NCBI RefSeq assembly: GCF_027244095.1
Contig: NC_069662.1
Span: forward strand, 17,944,501 to 18,008,500
From: Hemicordylus capensis
Taxonomy: Eukaryota; Chordata; Lepidosauria; Squamata; Cordylidae
Direction: 5' to 3'
Length of the DNA stretch: 64,000 nucleotides
Positions within the stretch are counted from its first letter, which is position 1. The number at the start of each line of letters is the position of its first letter. The notes beneath the pieces are model-generated. The model saw only the letters and a list, made by a program, of their open reading frames with translations, did no database searches and was not told the DNA's origin. Shown here one piece after another: positions 48,210 to 59,106 of the stretch. The translations under genes and the position numbers were made by a program.

Positions 48210-48500
48210 GCACCAGGGTGATCTCGGGCCAGGGCTGGCCCCAGCTTTCATGGAGCCCTCCACAAAACAAGATTGGGGTGTGGGGCCCAAAGGGATTGTT
48301 CTGCCACCACCACACAAAGGCCATGGTGTTCCCATGGACTAGCAGTGGGCCCTTCTGAGGGCCCTTGGCACTTGATAGAGAGCCACTAATGCCAACCCCT
48401 GATGCCCAGGGCCATCCTAGGGTTTTGATGCCCTATGCCAAGTTGGACTTTAGCGGAACCCCCCCCCCCCCCGCGTTGAGAAGTGTGGAGCCCGCCCTGG
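48210..48500. repeat. low-complexity, MITE-like remnant
   Basis: GGGCCAGGGCTGGCCCCAGC and a C-run before CGCGTTGAGAAG; ends not resolved. Confidence 0.3.
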
Positions 48501-48535
48501 CTTTCACTTGAGCCGTACAGGCTGCTCATTCACAA

Positions 48536-48770
48536 GGTCATGTAGTGGTTAGAGTGCTGGACTAGGACCAGGGAGACCCGAGTTCAAATCCCCATTCAGC
48601 CATGAGACTTGCTGGGTGACTCTGGGCCAGTCACGTCTCTCTCAGCCTAACCAACTCCAAAGGGTTGTTGTGAAAGAGAAACTCAAGCATGGAGCACACC
48701 GCTCTGGGCTCCTTGGAGGAAGAGCGGGATATAAAATGTAAAATTAATTAATTAATTAATTAACCCGTGC
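48536..48770 (+). mobile_element. tRNA-derived SINE (family B)
   Basis: CATGTAGTGGTTAGAGTGCT, GACCCGAGTTCAAATCCCCA, CTTGCTGGGTGACTCTGGGC, GGAGGAAGAGCGGGATATAA and an ATTAATTAATTA tail. Confidence 0.9.
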
Positions 48771-49386
48771 AGATGACCAACAAACGACTAGCCTGTGCTG
48801 CTTTGATGGATACAATGGGAAAGAGTTCCCAGTCTGTTATGGGCGCTAGAACACTTAACATTTCAGAGATGAAAAGATGCTGCTGATGAAAAGTCTCCAG
48901 CCGGAGACCACCAAAGTCAGAGGCCTTTTCCTTTCTGAAACTGAATGCTGAGGCAGGCAGTTCATATTCAGGAGAGGGAGGGCAGATTGTAAGACTGGTT
49001 TGTTTGTTGGTTGTTTGATTTGTTCGTTCATTCAAAATCAGTTCTTTGCTTGTTTATTTATTTATTTGTTTATTTATTTAATGAGGGCTGAAGTGCTATG
49101 AGCAAAGTGGTCTGTATTTTGGGGTGCAGAATGCACAGTATTACCTATGGCATCCATATACCACTTTTTGTTTCACTTCAGGGTGAAACAAAAGAAGGAG
49201 AGAAAGTATAACTGGCAGGGCTATATTCTCCACTGTTTATACCCCCCCCCCCGGCCGCAAGAACTGGTGCCCCAAGTGATCGCCTAGATCTGCCTAGTGG
49301 ACGGGCCGACCCTGCTGACACCAGCCCTGCACCGCACATCCACACTGGCGTTCCTTCCATGTCCCTCATTACTTACCTGCATTTCC

Positions 49387-50397
49387 TCAGGCCTCCACAT
49401 CTTCCCCCTGGGGCCTGCCTCTGCTTCGGGGGCACCTCCGCAGGGAGGCCCGTGAGGTCCCCCTTTGGCGAGCACGGAGGTACTCGCGGTAGTTGCGGGT
49501 CAGCAGGGTGTAGAGGAAGGGGTTGATGCAGCTGTTGCCGTAAGTCAAGCAGGTCACTAGATGGTTGATGGAGATCTCCGTATGGACGGGCAGGTCAGCG
49601 GCCAACGGGCAGTACAGGGGCAGGAGCTGCCAGATCCAGAAGGGTAAATAGCACGCCCAGAAAGCCAAGACAATGACCAATATGAGGAGGAACACGCGGT
49701 TCTTGGGTGGACGGCCCAGCCCGCCATGGGTCTGCGACAGCCAGTAAGTCCTCGCCAGGCGCCAGTAGAGGGACCCAATGACTAAGCCCGGAGCCACAAT
49801 GCTGGTGCAGAAGAGGATGCTCAGGTACGCCCTGTACTGCTCCTCGCTCCACGTCGGGGAGCAGAGGCGCCGGATGTCGGCTCCGTCACCCACCGCACGC
49901 TCCTCTTGGTGGATCATGACCATCATAGGGAGCGCCAGGGCGAAGGAGAGGAGCCATATGCCGATGGCGAGCGGTCGGCGGCATCTCCGCCCTTGGCGGG
50001 CGGCCTGGAAGGGGTGCGCCACGGCCGTGTAGCGTTCGCAACTCATGAGAGTGAGCAGGAAGATGCTGGCGTGCATCGTGAGGAGGTCCAGGCTGAGGAG
50101 GATCCGGCAGCCGGCCTCCCCAAAGCGCCATTCCTTCACCAGCCCGTTGTAGATGATGAAGGGGGCTGTGGAGAGGTACAGCAGGTCGGCCAGGGCCAGG
50201 TTGACGAGGTGGACACGCAGTGAGGAGGCCGAGGGTGAGGCCCGCACTACTGCCAGGGCGTAGAGGTTCCCAGCCACCCCTGCGGCACACATCAGACTCA
50301 GCACTGCTCCCAGAGCTGCTGCCGACTCACCCCCATCCAACGAAGAGGTGTTGCCCAGCGGCATCCACAGGGAGAAATTGGTAGGTGAAGGCTCCAT
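49387..50397 (-). CDS. UTS2R: urotensin II receptor-type GPCR
   Basis: 336 residues, single exon, a seven-pass plasma-membrane receptor of the rhodopsin class. The urotensin II receptor binds the cyclic peptides urotensin II and URP and couples to Gq. Visible landmarks: N-glycosylation sites NFS (7-9) and NTS (16-18); TM1 about 27-52 with GN; LALADLLYL with the TM2 Asp at 71; C97 and C179 as the usual disulfide; LDLLTMHASIF in TM3 with Asp104; ERY at 121-123 in place of DRY; FWACYLPFWIWQLLP in TM6; LTYGNSCINPFLYTLLTRNYR spanning the NPxxY-equivalent in TM7. The C-tail is short and Arg/Ser-rich. Human UTS2R is longer at both ends. Lower vertebrates carry several UTS2R subtypes, so this may be one of the paralogues lost in mammals; which one cannot be told from the window alone. 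The start is the only upstream ATG that gives a normal N-terminus. Confidence 0.9.
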   Translation of the reverse strand: MEPSPTNFSLWMPLGNTSSLDGGESAAALGAVLSLMCAAGVAGNLYALAVVRASPSASSLRVHLVNLALADLLYLSTAPFIIYNGLVKEWRFGEAGCRILLSLDLLTMHASIFLLTLMSCERYTAVAHPFQAARQGRRCRRPLAIGIWLLSFALALPMMVMIHQEERAVGDGADIRRLCSPTWSEEQYRAYLSILFCTSIVAPGLVIGSLYWRLARTYWLSQTHGGLGRPPKNRVFLLILVIVLAFWACYLPFWIWQLLPLYCPLAADLPVHTEISINHLVTCLTYGNSCINPFLYTLLTRNYREYLRARQRGTSRASLRRCPRSRGRPQGEDVEA

Positions 50398-51370
50398 GGG
50401 TCGACGACAGCGTAAGGAAGGATGTCCTGAAGAACTTAACGTCTCCTCTGATTCTTGAGCGGAAAAGAGACTAAAGAATCTTTCCCTCCCATTGCTCTCT
50501 TTTTCTGCCTATTTATCTGTTTTGTCGCCTGTCTGTTCACATATCTGATCAATTTGTCTATTTATTTATTTATTTATTTAATATAAAAACTTTTATAAAA
50601 TTGATTTGTGCCTGATCAACTACTCTGTCTATTTGTCTGTTCTGCCACCCAGCCCCTTACTTATTTTCCTTCCATCGCTCCATCCTATTCCTGTCCCCAA
50701 AAGTTGCTCTGAAGTCACAAAGGATATTCCTTTGGTTCCCTCCCCATATGGTTCCCTCCCCATCGCTCTTGGCACCGGAACATGAAGGCCTTCTTGTCTA
50801 GTCTCTGGTTCCTCCGCTCTCTATGAGCCCGAAGCCAGTGGTGGCGAGGTCTGCGGTGTGTGCGTATCGGCTTGTCTGTCTCGAGCTGCGAATTCTCTTC
50901 TCTCACATTCCTCGCACCCTGCTAGTGTCGGTATGTCGGGGTTGAACCTTGGCCCGGACCCCCCTCACGGGGAGCACAGCAGCTCCTGACTGTCCTGAGG
51001 TACCTGTTTGTTTCATCCTTGGGGTGGGATTCTGACAGCGTGTCGGCGAAAGGGGCTATGGGGCGGGTGCCTGGACGCTGTTCCAAGGTCCGATTGGTCC
51101 GGAATGCGGGACAGACAGCATCCCCACCCCCTCCTCCTCTCCTTGCAAGCAGACAGACATCCAGGGCCCGAATCCCTGCTGGCATAGCCATGCAGCTTTC
51201 CATGGAACCGCGCCAACCGAGAGGGAGAAAATAACTAAGAGATAGACAGACAGAAGGAGACTGTATGGATCAATAGACAAAATAAACGCATAGATGCAAA
51301 GACAGAGACAGAAAGACTGAGAAACCGAAAGGAGAGTGGAGAAGCCACGGGGGACCCCTCTCTCCCTTAC
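50398..51370. other. upstream flank of the receptor gene
   Basis: A TTTATTTATTTA run (50562-50580) and a moderately GC-rich part (50900-51230). Likely holds the receptor's promoter and 5'-untranslated region, but no element is distinctive enough to place it. Confidence 0.35.
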
Positions 51371-51375
51371 CTCAG

Positions 51376-52055
51376 GATAGAATCATAGAATGATAGAGTC
51401 GGAAGGGATCTTGGAGGTCTTCTAGTCCACCCCCCCCCCGGCTCTGTGCAGGAAACTGCCACAGTATCTCTGATAGATGGCTGGCCAGCCTCTGTTTGGA
51501 AACCTCCTGTGAAGCAGAGCCCACCATTCCATGAGGCAGATCGTTCCACAGTCAAACGGCCCATACCAGAGGCGTAACTAGGGAAAACGGCGCCCGGGGC
51601 AAGCACTGAAATGGCGCCCCCCCGCCCCCCTAACATACTACATTATACTTCGGTTTTTCCTCACAAGCGCCCGTCGCCGCCACCAAGCCAGGCCACTGAC
51701 TGGCCTCCAGGCGCCAGCAAAGCAATGGGGGGGGGCGCAGGCGGCGCGGAAGGGACCGCTCGTGGGGGAGGGGGCGCCGACACGCTCCCTTGACTGCTGC
51801 AGCACTGCTGCACTGAGCAGGAAACATTTGTATTAACAAAAATTAAAAAAAAAATTAAAATTTTTTTTTTGTCATGCCGGCGCCCCCCACGTGACCAGAA
51901 AAGATGGCGCCCGAGGCACATGCCCCCCCTGCCCCCCCTATAGTTACGCCTCTGGCCCATACAGTTAGGAAGTTCTCCCTAACGTCTAGCTTAAATCTGC
52001 TTCCTTGCAATGTCAACACCTTAATTCTAGTCCTGCTGCCTGTGAGGGCAACAGA
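51376..52055 (-). mobile_element. CR1 LINE 3' end, interrupted by a hAT element
   Basis: Reverse copy: AGAATCATAGAATGATAGAG is the inverse of the CR1 octamer tail, then GGATCTTGGAGGTCTTCTAG, CACCATTCCATGAGGCAGAT. It resumes after the insertion with GTTAGGAAGTTCTCCCTAAC and CAATGTCAACACCTTAATTC. Confidence 0.88.
51567..51954. mobile_element. hAT MITE, CAGAGGCGTAACTA family, nested in CR1
   Basis: CAGAGGCGTAACTAGGG left, CCCTATAGTTACGCCTCTG right. Identical 8-bp flanks GCCCATAC at 51559-51566 and 51955-51962. The interior differs from the other copies: GGCGCCCGGGGCAAGCACTG and a GC-rich core. Confidence 0.93.
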
Positions 52056-52415
52056 GAACATAGTCCTAATTCATGGTTCCAGGGCAGATCTACTATTGGG
52101 CAACTGTGTGCAGTGAACACGGTCCACCCAACGGGGCCTGGGCAGCCATGTGCCACCTGCCTCCATAGGTGCCCACCCACCTCCCTCCCTCCCTCCGCTC
52201 TCATTGCTCCTGGCAAAAAGTCGATGCACAGGCTGATGACATCACTGCCTGGTGACCAGTGTCCCCTCTAAGGCGTGCGCATGTGCTCACATATTTTTAA
52301 ATGTCTCTCAGTTAATTTTAGATCCCGCCCAGGTTGAATCAGGAAGGCCCCATTCTGAATGCACCTGCGCACGCACTGCCTTGATACTGCCGCCCAGCAC
52401 AAAACTCATTCCGCA

Positions 52416-52591
52416 CAGGGGCGTAACTACTATTAGGCAAGGGGAGGCGGCTGCCTGGGGGCCCCCACGCCTCGAGGGGCCCCCAAGAGGCAAGCCACAG
52501 GACTATATATTGTGAAGTGTGTGTGTGTATCAGCGAGGGGCCCATTTTAAAATTTTGTCTCTGGGCCCACACCAGCCTTGTGATGCCCCTG
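52416..52591. mobile_element. hAT MITE, CAGGGGCGTAACTA family
   Basis: CAGGGGCGTAACTACTATTA left, CAGCCTTGTGATGCCCCTG right. Identical flanks ATTCCGCA at 52408-52415 and 52592-52599. 176 bp, the shortest copy. Confidence 0.93.
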
Positions 52592-53107
52592 ATTCCGCAC
52601 ACACATGAAAAAAATTAGCGAGAACATTGCTGGTGACACACATCAGGTGGCAATGCCATTCGCCTGTGTGCCAAAGCTTTGCCACCACCGGTGATGAAAG
52701 GGAGGCTGGCAGGTGGCCAGTTGTGGAGGGAAGGAGGTGGGCAGGCAGAGGCTAGTGGCAGTGGAAGGAGCCGCCACCAAATCTAGACACAGGCTGCCAC
52801 CCATGTTGCTACACTACTGCATAGCCCCATGTGTAAAGAAATTAATGTCCAAATTCTCATTGAGAGTTCACTTGCCTGAACTGAGGCGCGGCTGTGGATT
52901 ATTTTCAACGGTCTCCAACTGAATGCTTATTTAAAGAGCTCTGATGAAGAAAGTGGACTTTTTGAGCAACCCCCCACCCCACCCCCATATCAGCAATGGA
53001 ACATTCCGTGTTATGACATCACAATGCCATTTACTTTGCTGTCATCACAGTCTCTTTTATGACTTCTGTTCTGACTTCTTAGGAAAGGTTACTACAGTGC
53101 AATGGTA

Positions 53108-53335
53108 CATGAGCAATAGCAATAGCAATAGCACTTACATTTATATACCGCAGCTCTCTAAGCGGTTTACAATGATTTAGCATATTGCCCCCAACATTCT
53201 GGGTACTCATTTTACCGACCTCGGAAGGATGGAAGGCTGAGTCAACCTTGAGCCCTTGGTCAGGATCGAACTTGTAACCTTCTGGTTACAGGGCAGCAGT
53301 CTTACCACTGCGCCACCAGGGGCTCTTATCTTACA
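53108..53335 (-). mobile_element. tRNA-derived SINE with LINE-type tail
   Basis: Reverse copy. The element strand would read GGTGGCGCAGTGGTAAGACT (A box), GGTTACAAGTTCGATCCTGA (B box), body CTCAGCCTTCCATCCTTCC, tail ATAAATGTAAGTGCTATTGC repeated. Only copy of this family in the window. Confidence 0.85.
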
Positions 53336-53339
53336 TGAG

Positions 53340-54545
53340 GTGCTTGATATGTTGGCAATAAGACAATAAGGATGCTTATTTGCCAAGGAAGGCAATGCCG
53401 AATATCCTGGGCCCCTAAACAGTTTTTACCTGAAGGTTTCGGTCTGTTTTGCTGCCCTGCTTCTTACATTCTGGCATCTTTGCTGCCAGATACAAGGCCG
53501 TATACCAGTCTTTGTTTACTGGTGAGGGTGGGATGGTGAGTGCTCAACTCAGCTTGGCTCTCTTCCAGGGCTTCTGCTTTGGAAGAAGCGCTGAGTAATT
53601 TGGGGGGAAAGTCCCACTGAGATGAAAGTAAAGGCAACAGCAGAAGAAAGGCTGAATTCTGTCATGCACAAACACATGCCCCCCAGTTCCCCACTTTTTG
53701 ACACATCCAGTCTCCTAGACACCATTTGCAATACCATCCACAAACCAGGAGACCCCACAATGGGGGTAAGCTTTGCTTGCTAAATTCCTGCCTCTCTTGA
53801 GGCTGTTAGAAGGCACAACATCTCTTATTAGATATAAAGCAACCTAGCACACGAGGCCTTGTTATGACTACAGGGTATGAGAAAAGGACACTTTAGATAT
53901 GCTCAAAGGAATTCACTTGGTGCTATTGCTTCCCACAACCCAGAGGTGGGAATTCTGGAATCTAGGAGCAGAGGATTCTGGGAGTTTGGGTGATGTTTTA
54001 TAGCTGCTTCCTTCACAAACACAGAGTAATCTTATTTAGATTTAACGAAGAGTTTATTCAGAAACAACTCTATTTTCTCCTTCTCCTCCCTTTTCCTTCT
54101 GACTCCAGCCCCCACCCCCCAACACTCTCTACATGATCCCCAGTGGGACAAACCTCTAAACAACAAAACCTAAAAGATAATGGATAGAATACAACAGGTC
54201 AATGTATGGCCAAAAACTAGTGTGCCTGGGCATTAATCTAATCAGTAGTGGCCCATACAGGCAGAGCAGGAGAGAAGCAAGCCCGAGCCGCCTCCTTTTG
54301 GCACCCCTCCGACTCATTAAGACCAGCCTGCTACTAGGGATGATGTATATTTGACAAGGCAATGCCTGTGAGCAATACACAACGCTTGGTTGTGAATATG
54401 GAACTGCATACATGTGAAAGGTTTGTGTAATCTGGGTGCGTCCGCAATCCGGTCTTTTTTTATATGCACCTCTGAGCTACATTTATTTGTATGTCGTTCC
54501 ATTGGGTGTTGCATTTGTGTGGCTTGAATGAGCATGTGGTCTATG
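53340..54545. other. stretch without recognised genes
   Basis: No exon with support and no clear repeat was identified on either strand. Confidence 0.45.
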
Positions 54546-54547
54546 GG

Positions 54548-54553
54548 GTGTGT

Positions 54554-54628
<75 letters not shown>
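54548..54628. repeat. (GT)n(GA)n compound microsatellite
   Basis: About 19 TG units followed without a break by about 21 AG units. Confidence 0.95.
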
Positions 54629-54629
<1 letters not shown>

Positions 54630-54632
<3 letters not shown>

Positions 54633-55420
54633 GTTCAAAACTGAACCTGTGTATCCAGTGGGCCTGACTCTCCACATTACTATAATATTGTCACTCCGGC
54701 GTGTGTGCCTCCCTCTTGCATATGGTATCTGTACAGTCCCACTTGTGGCATGGTCTCCTTCTCTCCCTCCACCCCACTGCCCTTAAATGCCCACCATCTA
54801 CCTTGCTATCAATCTCTGTCCCTGAATCCACCCCCCGCCCCATCTCAGGCTGTTCACTGGCTTGGCTTGAAAGGACGGTTTTTCCTGGCTTGAGTTGTGT
54901 GGATTGTACTGAGGGAGGGCGAGTGTGTGGAGGAGGGGGGAATCCTAGCCAGCAAGCCGGGGCCTCGGCCAAAGCAAACGGGGTTGGCGCTGCTGGGTTT
55001 GTCTAACCCTATGACCCTCCGGCACAGGGCTCCCTGGGAGGGAAGAAGGGAATCTAACAAATCCAGGCAAGGAGGCAGACAAAGCCCACAAAGGAGTTTG
55101 GGCCTTGGGCCGTGGAACCTGTCTGGAATGGCAGGTCACAGCCTCAAACACAGGAAGCAGGAATAAAGAAGAGTGTGTCTGAGCATAAGCAGAGTGTGTT
55201 TCTCTAAACAATCGTTAAAGGGGCACAGCAACATCCCCTGGTAACACTTCATGTTGGGGAGCCTCTAGCCAGCTCAGGTTGCCATGGGAGTCCAATCTGT
55301 ATGTGTGAGGGGTAGGTTGGCCCAGTCCAATCTTCTGGCATGGCAAGGGACACCCGCCATCCACTGCTTGGTCTGTAAAAATGTTGCTACTAACAGGAAG
55401 GGGGGTAGAGAGACCATTGC
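54630..55420. other. non-repetitive stretch, function unknown
   Basis: Moderately GC-rich, no MITE or SINE text. AATAAA at about 55163 follows a region without a supported frame; a non-coding transcript end is possible but unproven. Confidence 0.35.
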
Positions 55421-55439
55421 CTTCAGGGGTGGTCCTTTC

Positions 55440-55974
55440 TAGGGTTGCCAGGTCCAGATGGCGGAAAAAGCCGATATCCATCACCAAACAGTGGAAATAG
55501 AGGACACTTTTCACCAAAAAAGATCTCCAAAAAGTCTCCACTTTGCATAAAATTTTCTTATGTGTACTGGTATTATATGTGCATAATTTGATAAAAATTG
55601 GATAGTTTGAGAATGAATGCAACTCACCCCTGTGATATTGATAACCAGGTGAGCTGTATGTCTGCTCAGTCCACATGTCGGCTCTGCAACCTACCACTGA
55701 AGCAGAACCTCCCCTTTGGCTTCCCCATTGGATGGATGGTCAGTAAGATGCCAGCAGGCAAAGGTGACAGAGGAAGAGAAGCTGCTCATGAGAACAAACA
55801 TTTCTGAGCCAACAAAATGTTCCAGCTGCCCCCCAGAACTTTGGATACCACAACAAATGCAAAAGTAGTTGTTAGGTCCCCAAAATAGACTTTGTTCCTC
55901 CTAATGCAAAAAACGTCATTTGGTCCCTGAAATAGTTGCATGTCTTCTATAAAGGTCCCTAATTGGCAACCCTA
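55440..55974. mobile_element. hAT element, TAGGGTTGCCA ends, nested
   Basis: TAGGGTTGCCAGGTCC left, ATTGGCAACCCTA right. Identical 8-bp flanks GTCCTTTC at 55432-55439 and 55975-55982. 535 bp. It sits inside the CAGGGGTGGYCC element. Confidence 0.92.
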
Positions 55975-56565
55975 GTCCTTTCATGAGGTGAGGTGAGGTG
56001 AGGTGTGGTGAGATTAGGCAGCAGATTACTGGGGTGCCAGGGACACATTACTGCCACGCAATCTTCGGGGACATATTTTAAGGTGACACAGAGGACTTCC
56101 AGGGGAAGGGGAAGTGGTCAAAATCCCACCCCCACCATGAGTGTTGATGCTGCATTGGTCTGGAACTCATCCACAGCATTGGCACATGTCATGTAGCACC
56201 AGCACTTTGTTAGGACGTTGGCCGGTAAATTCTGGATTCTGTCTTGGTTCCTCAGCCTCATTTTCCAGACTCCTATGAATTCTGCTCTGGCTCTAGTGGG
56301 GGAGAGAGGTCAGAGTGGAGACCAATATATTCTTAGATTTGCACCCATCCACTAATATACTTTGTTGGGTGACCTGAATGCTATTGTTGTGGAAATGAAA
56401 GAAATACTTATCTCTATCCACTTTCTCAACACCATGCATATTTTAAATAAATCTTTGTCATGTTTCCACCCCTTCACCTGCCCTTGGTTGCCTCCCCCAA
56501 CTAAAAACTCCAAGATTCAAAGCTTTCTCAAACTGCTCTGCAGCCCAGATTCGCCTGAATCAATT

Positions 56566-56742
56566 TTGGGGTTGCCAACTCTCCTGGATTGGCCTGGTAT
56601 TTCCAGGAATTGGCACAAATCTCCAGGTGACTATTACAAGCAATCCTGGAGATTTTAATGGCTTGAGATTGTGCAACATATTGGGGAAAATATTAGAGAA
56701 AACATTTCTGGCAATAGCTGCAGTTAGAGTTGGCAACCCTAG
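56566..56742. mobile_element. hAT element, GGGTTGCCAACTC ends
   Basis: GGGGTTGCCAACTCTCCTGG left, TTAGAGTTGGCAACCCTA right; CCTGGTATTTCCAGGAATTG inside. Target duplication not matched. Confidence 0.65.
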
Positions 56743-56999
56743 CAGTAAACCCCGCACTCTACCAGAGGCAGAGTGCCAAATGCTACTCCCAACCTTTGTG
56801 CACATCTTCCTCACACCTTCCTCCCCGCTTTGTGCACATCTATCCTCACTTTCCTCCCCAGGGGGCAGGAGGGCATCTTGCCACCTTGCTGGTGCCCCAG
56901 TAATCTGCTGCCTGAAGTGATTGCTTCACCTTGCTTCATGGAAGGGCAGGACAGATCCTTTTGTCAGGATGTCACTAAACAAGGCTTTGTTCTTTATTG

Positions 57000-57118
57000 T
57001 ATTGTATTTATTTAGCATATTTGTATACCGCCCACTACTGAAGTCTTTAGGCAGTTTACAACATTAAAACAAAACAATTTAAAACATAATAAAAATTAAA
57101 ATAGTTAAAAACCACTTT
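57000..57118 (-). mobile_element. L2-type LINE 3' tail
   Basis: TATTTATTTAGCATATTTGT, ATACCGCCCACTACTGAAGT, GGCAGTTTACAACATTAAAA and an A-rich follow-on. Confidence 0.75.
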
Positions 57119-57572
57119 GTATGCCACTGGCATACAGCGTTGCACAAAGGTATATAATTATCTATACTGTAAGTCAGTTCACATGATCACTGATGGGGTA
57201 GAACGAGCATCCTACCCAGCTCTGGGAGTTGTGCATGCTCTTGATTTTCAATTGTCTGTTAGCAAACAACTAGGAACAGGAAGCGAGGAGTGATCACCTG
57301 TGAGGCGAGAACTGGGTAGGATAGTGCTGTCCCACCCAGCACTTGTACCCAGCATTCTAATGAGTTAGGAGGAAAAGCCGCCCTACCCAGGATTCACAGA
57401 CAATCATTCCCCACTCCTCCTACCTGGGTTTTCACTAGCATACAACACAAACCGAGGGTGCATACAGCTCCCAAAGCTGGGTGGGCTGCTTGGCCTACCC
57501 CATTAACAATCATGTGAAGTGACTAAGTATTTAAGTTGTGCCTTTGTTCCTCAAAATGTGGACTTCTTGGTG

Positions 57573-57872
57573 TAGGAACATAGGAAGCTGCCATATACTG
57601 AGTCAGACCATTGGTCTATCTAGCTCAGTATTGTCTTCACAGACTGGCAGCGGCTTCTCCAAGGTTGCAGGCAGGAATGTCTCTCAGCCCTATTTTGGAG
57701 ATGCCATGGAGGGAACTCCGAACCTTTTGTTCTTCCCAGAGTGGCTCCATCCCCTGAGGGGAAGATCTCGCAGTGCTCACACATCAAGTCTTCCATTCTT
57801 ATGCAAGCCAGGGCAGACCCTGCTTAGCTAAGGGGACAAGTCATGCTTGCTACTACAAGACTAGCTCTCCAC
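57573..57872 (-). mobile_element. 5S-rRNA-derived SINE
   Basis: Full-length reverse copy: GGAACATAGGAAGCTGCCAT, GAGTGGCTCCATCCCCTGAG, GACCCTGCTTAGCTAAGGGG, CTACAAGACTAGCTCTCC. Confidence 0.88.
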
Positions 57873-57977
57873 AAGGACTGGTCATGCCCTGCAGACAGAT
57901 GTCCTCTGCAGACAGGACATCAGTCTTGTTTGGAGCACAGATGACCAGCTGATCCTGAGCTTTAACCACTGTGGGGC

Positions 57978-58436
57978 TCATCCATCTGGGACCCAGATTT
58001 CCAGTGAGACCCCTTCCTTGTCCCTGTGGGGCTTGTAGTGGTTGGGGCCCAAGCTCTGCTCAAGGCACCCCTCGCTGCCTGCCCCATTCAAGGTGGGGAT
58101 GGCTGTATGAACCATGAACAGGAGCCACACTCTGGCGTCTCTCCCTTTTTCCTCGATCCCTCTTTCCCCCTGTTCGCTCCACCTGGTAGCCAGACGAGGT
58201 TCAGGGGTGGGAGGAGCAGGCCGGGCAGCAAGCGTGATTCCTAGGGAACAGCTCACGTCCTCCCTTGGCGGCCACCTCCCAAGCAGGAGCCCAAGGACAG
58301 CAGGGGGTTGCAGGCTGCCGTGCCTGGATTGCACACTAGCGCCAGCAGCGCACAGAAAAATAAACCAAGGGAACAGCAGCAGCCCCACCAGATGTGGGGC
58401 AAAGAGCCGCCACCAGCCCCACACCTCCGCTAACAT
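57978..58436 (-). CDS. hypothetical open frame with signal-like N-terminus
   Basis: 152 codons from an ATG. Residues about 10-33 (LFAPHLVGLLLFPWFIFLCA, then AGAS) are hydrophobic like a signal peptide or anchor. The remainder is Pro/Arg/Gly-rich with no domain I recognise. GC-rich sequence makes long chance frames common, and no splice or homology evidence supports it. Treat as doubtful. Confidence 0.15.
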   Translation of the reverse strand: MLAEVWGWWRLFAPHLVGLLLFPWFIFLCAAGASVQSRHGSLQPPAVLGLLLGRWPPREDVSCSLGITLAARPAPPTPEPRLATRWSEQGERGIEEKGRDARVWLLFMVHTAIPTLNGAGSEGCLEQSLGPNHYKPHRDKEGVSLEIWVPDG

Positions 58437-58854
58437 AAACTCAACTCCATTCCCTCTAGAAATGCCAGAAATCCTGGAATCTTCTTTTTCTGCTACTTGG
58501 CTGCTTTTAAAAAAAAAAAATCCCCCAGTATCATGTTCTTGTGTTAACTAGTGCCAGAGTATCATATGTATCACCCTTATAATACATTTACTATGCCAGA
58601 TATGACATCATCTTGTCTAATTTGTCTCCGCAGCTCCCCCCTGCAGTAGGTCATTCTAGTCCCCACCTTATAGGGGTGGAGGGCAGCTAGAGAGTGCCAC
58701 CAAGGCCCTCATCTACTGAGTACAAGTGAGAGGGGTTTGAACCCAAATCTACATCTATTACAGTCCACCCATTGGATTTCAGGTCAACAGTGAACAGTTT
58801 TAGAACTGAGATGCAAGTGATGAATTTACATTCACACTGGGAAATAAAATATAC

Positions 58855-58882
58855 ACTCTCTCTCTCTCTCTCTCTCTCTCTC
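58855..58882. repeat. (TC)n microsatellite
   Basis: About fourteen CT/TC units, just before the candidate exon at 58922. Confidence 0.95.
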
Positions 58883-58921
58883 CCCCTCCCACCAGAAATG
58901 GTGATCTTGTTCTTTCTGCAG

Positions 58922-59106
58922 AAGAAATCCGGTGCAAGACTCAGGCCCACCAGAGGCTGGCTGGTTTTGGGCAGAAACTATTTTGACCGCCCTCACCCTC
59001 CCGCTGTGCAAGGCCTCGGCCTCTCTCGCCAGCCTGTGAACATGAGAGAGCCCTTTGTTCATGGGCAGAGTTTGTTTTGCCACCTGTGTGTGACCATCGC
59101 TTTGAG
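58922..59106 (+). other. possible orphan exon
   Basis: 185 bp bounded by a good acceptor (TTGTTCTTTCTGCAG) and donor (TTTGAG|GTGAGG) with an open frame across (SGARLRPTRGWLVLGRNYFD ... VNMREPFVHGQSLFCHL). No family recognised and no partner exon found; it may be chance or a conserved non-coding piece. Confidence 0.2.

Larger units (their letters stand above)
55424..56960. mobile_element. hAT element, CAGGGGTGGYCC type, interrupted
   Basis: The left end CAGGGGTGGTCCTTTC matches 38420. It resumes at 55975 with GTCCTTTCATGAGGTGAGGT and AGGCAGCAGATTACTGGGG. The inverse GCAAGGTGAAGCAATCACTT-type text (reverse of 56890-56945) suggests a right end near 56945-56960. Right border uncertain. Confidence 0.5.

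Noticed and set aside
49595-50290. Alternative frames inside the receptor gene
   Set aside because: They lack transmembrane order and simply overlap the receptor exon.
54897-55211. Two overlapping frames near a possible AATAAA
   Set aside because: No splice sites or domain; translations are low-information.
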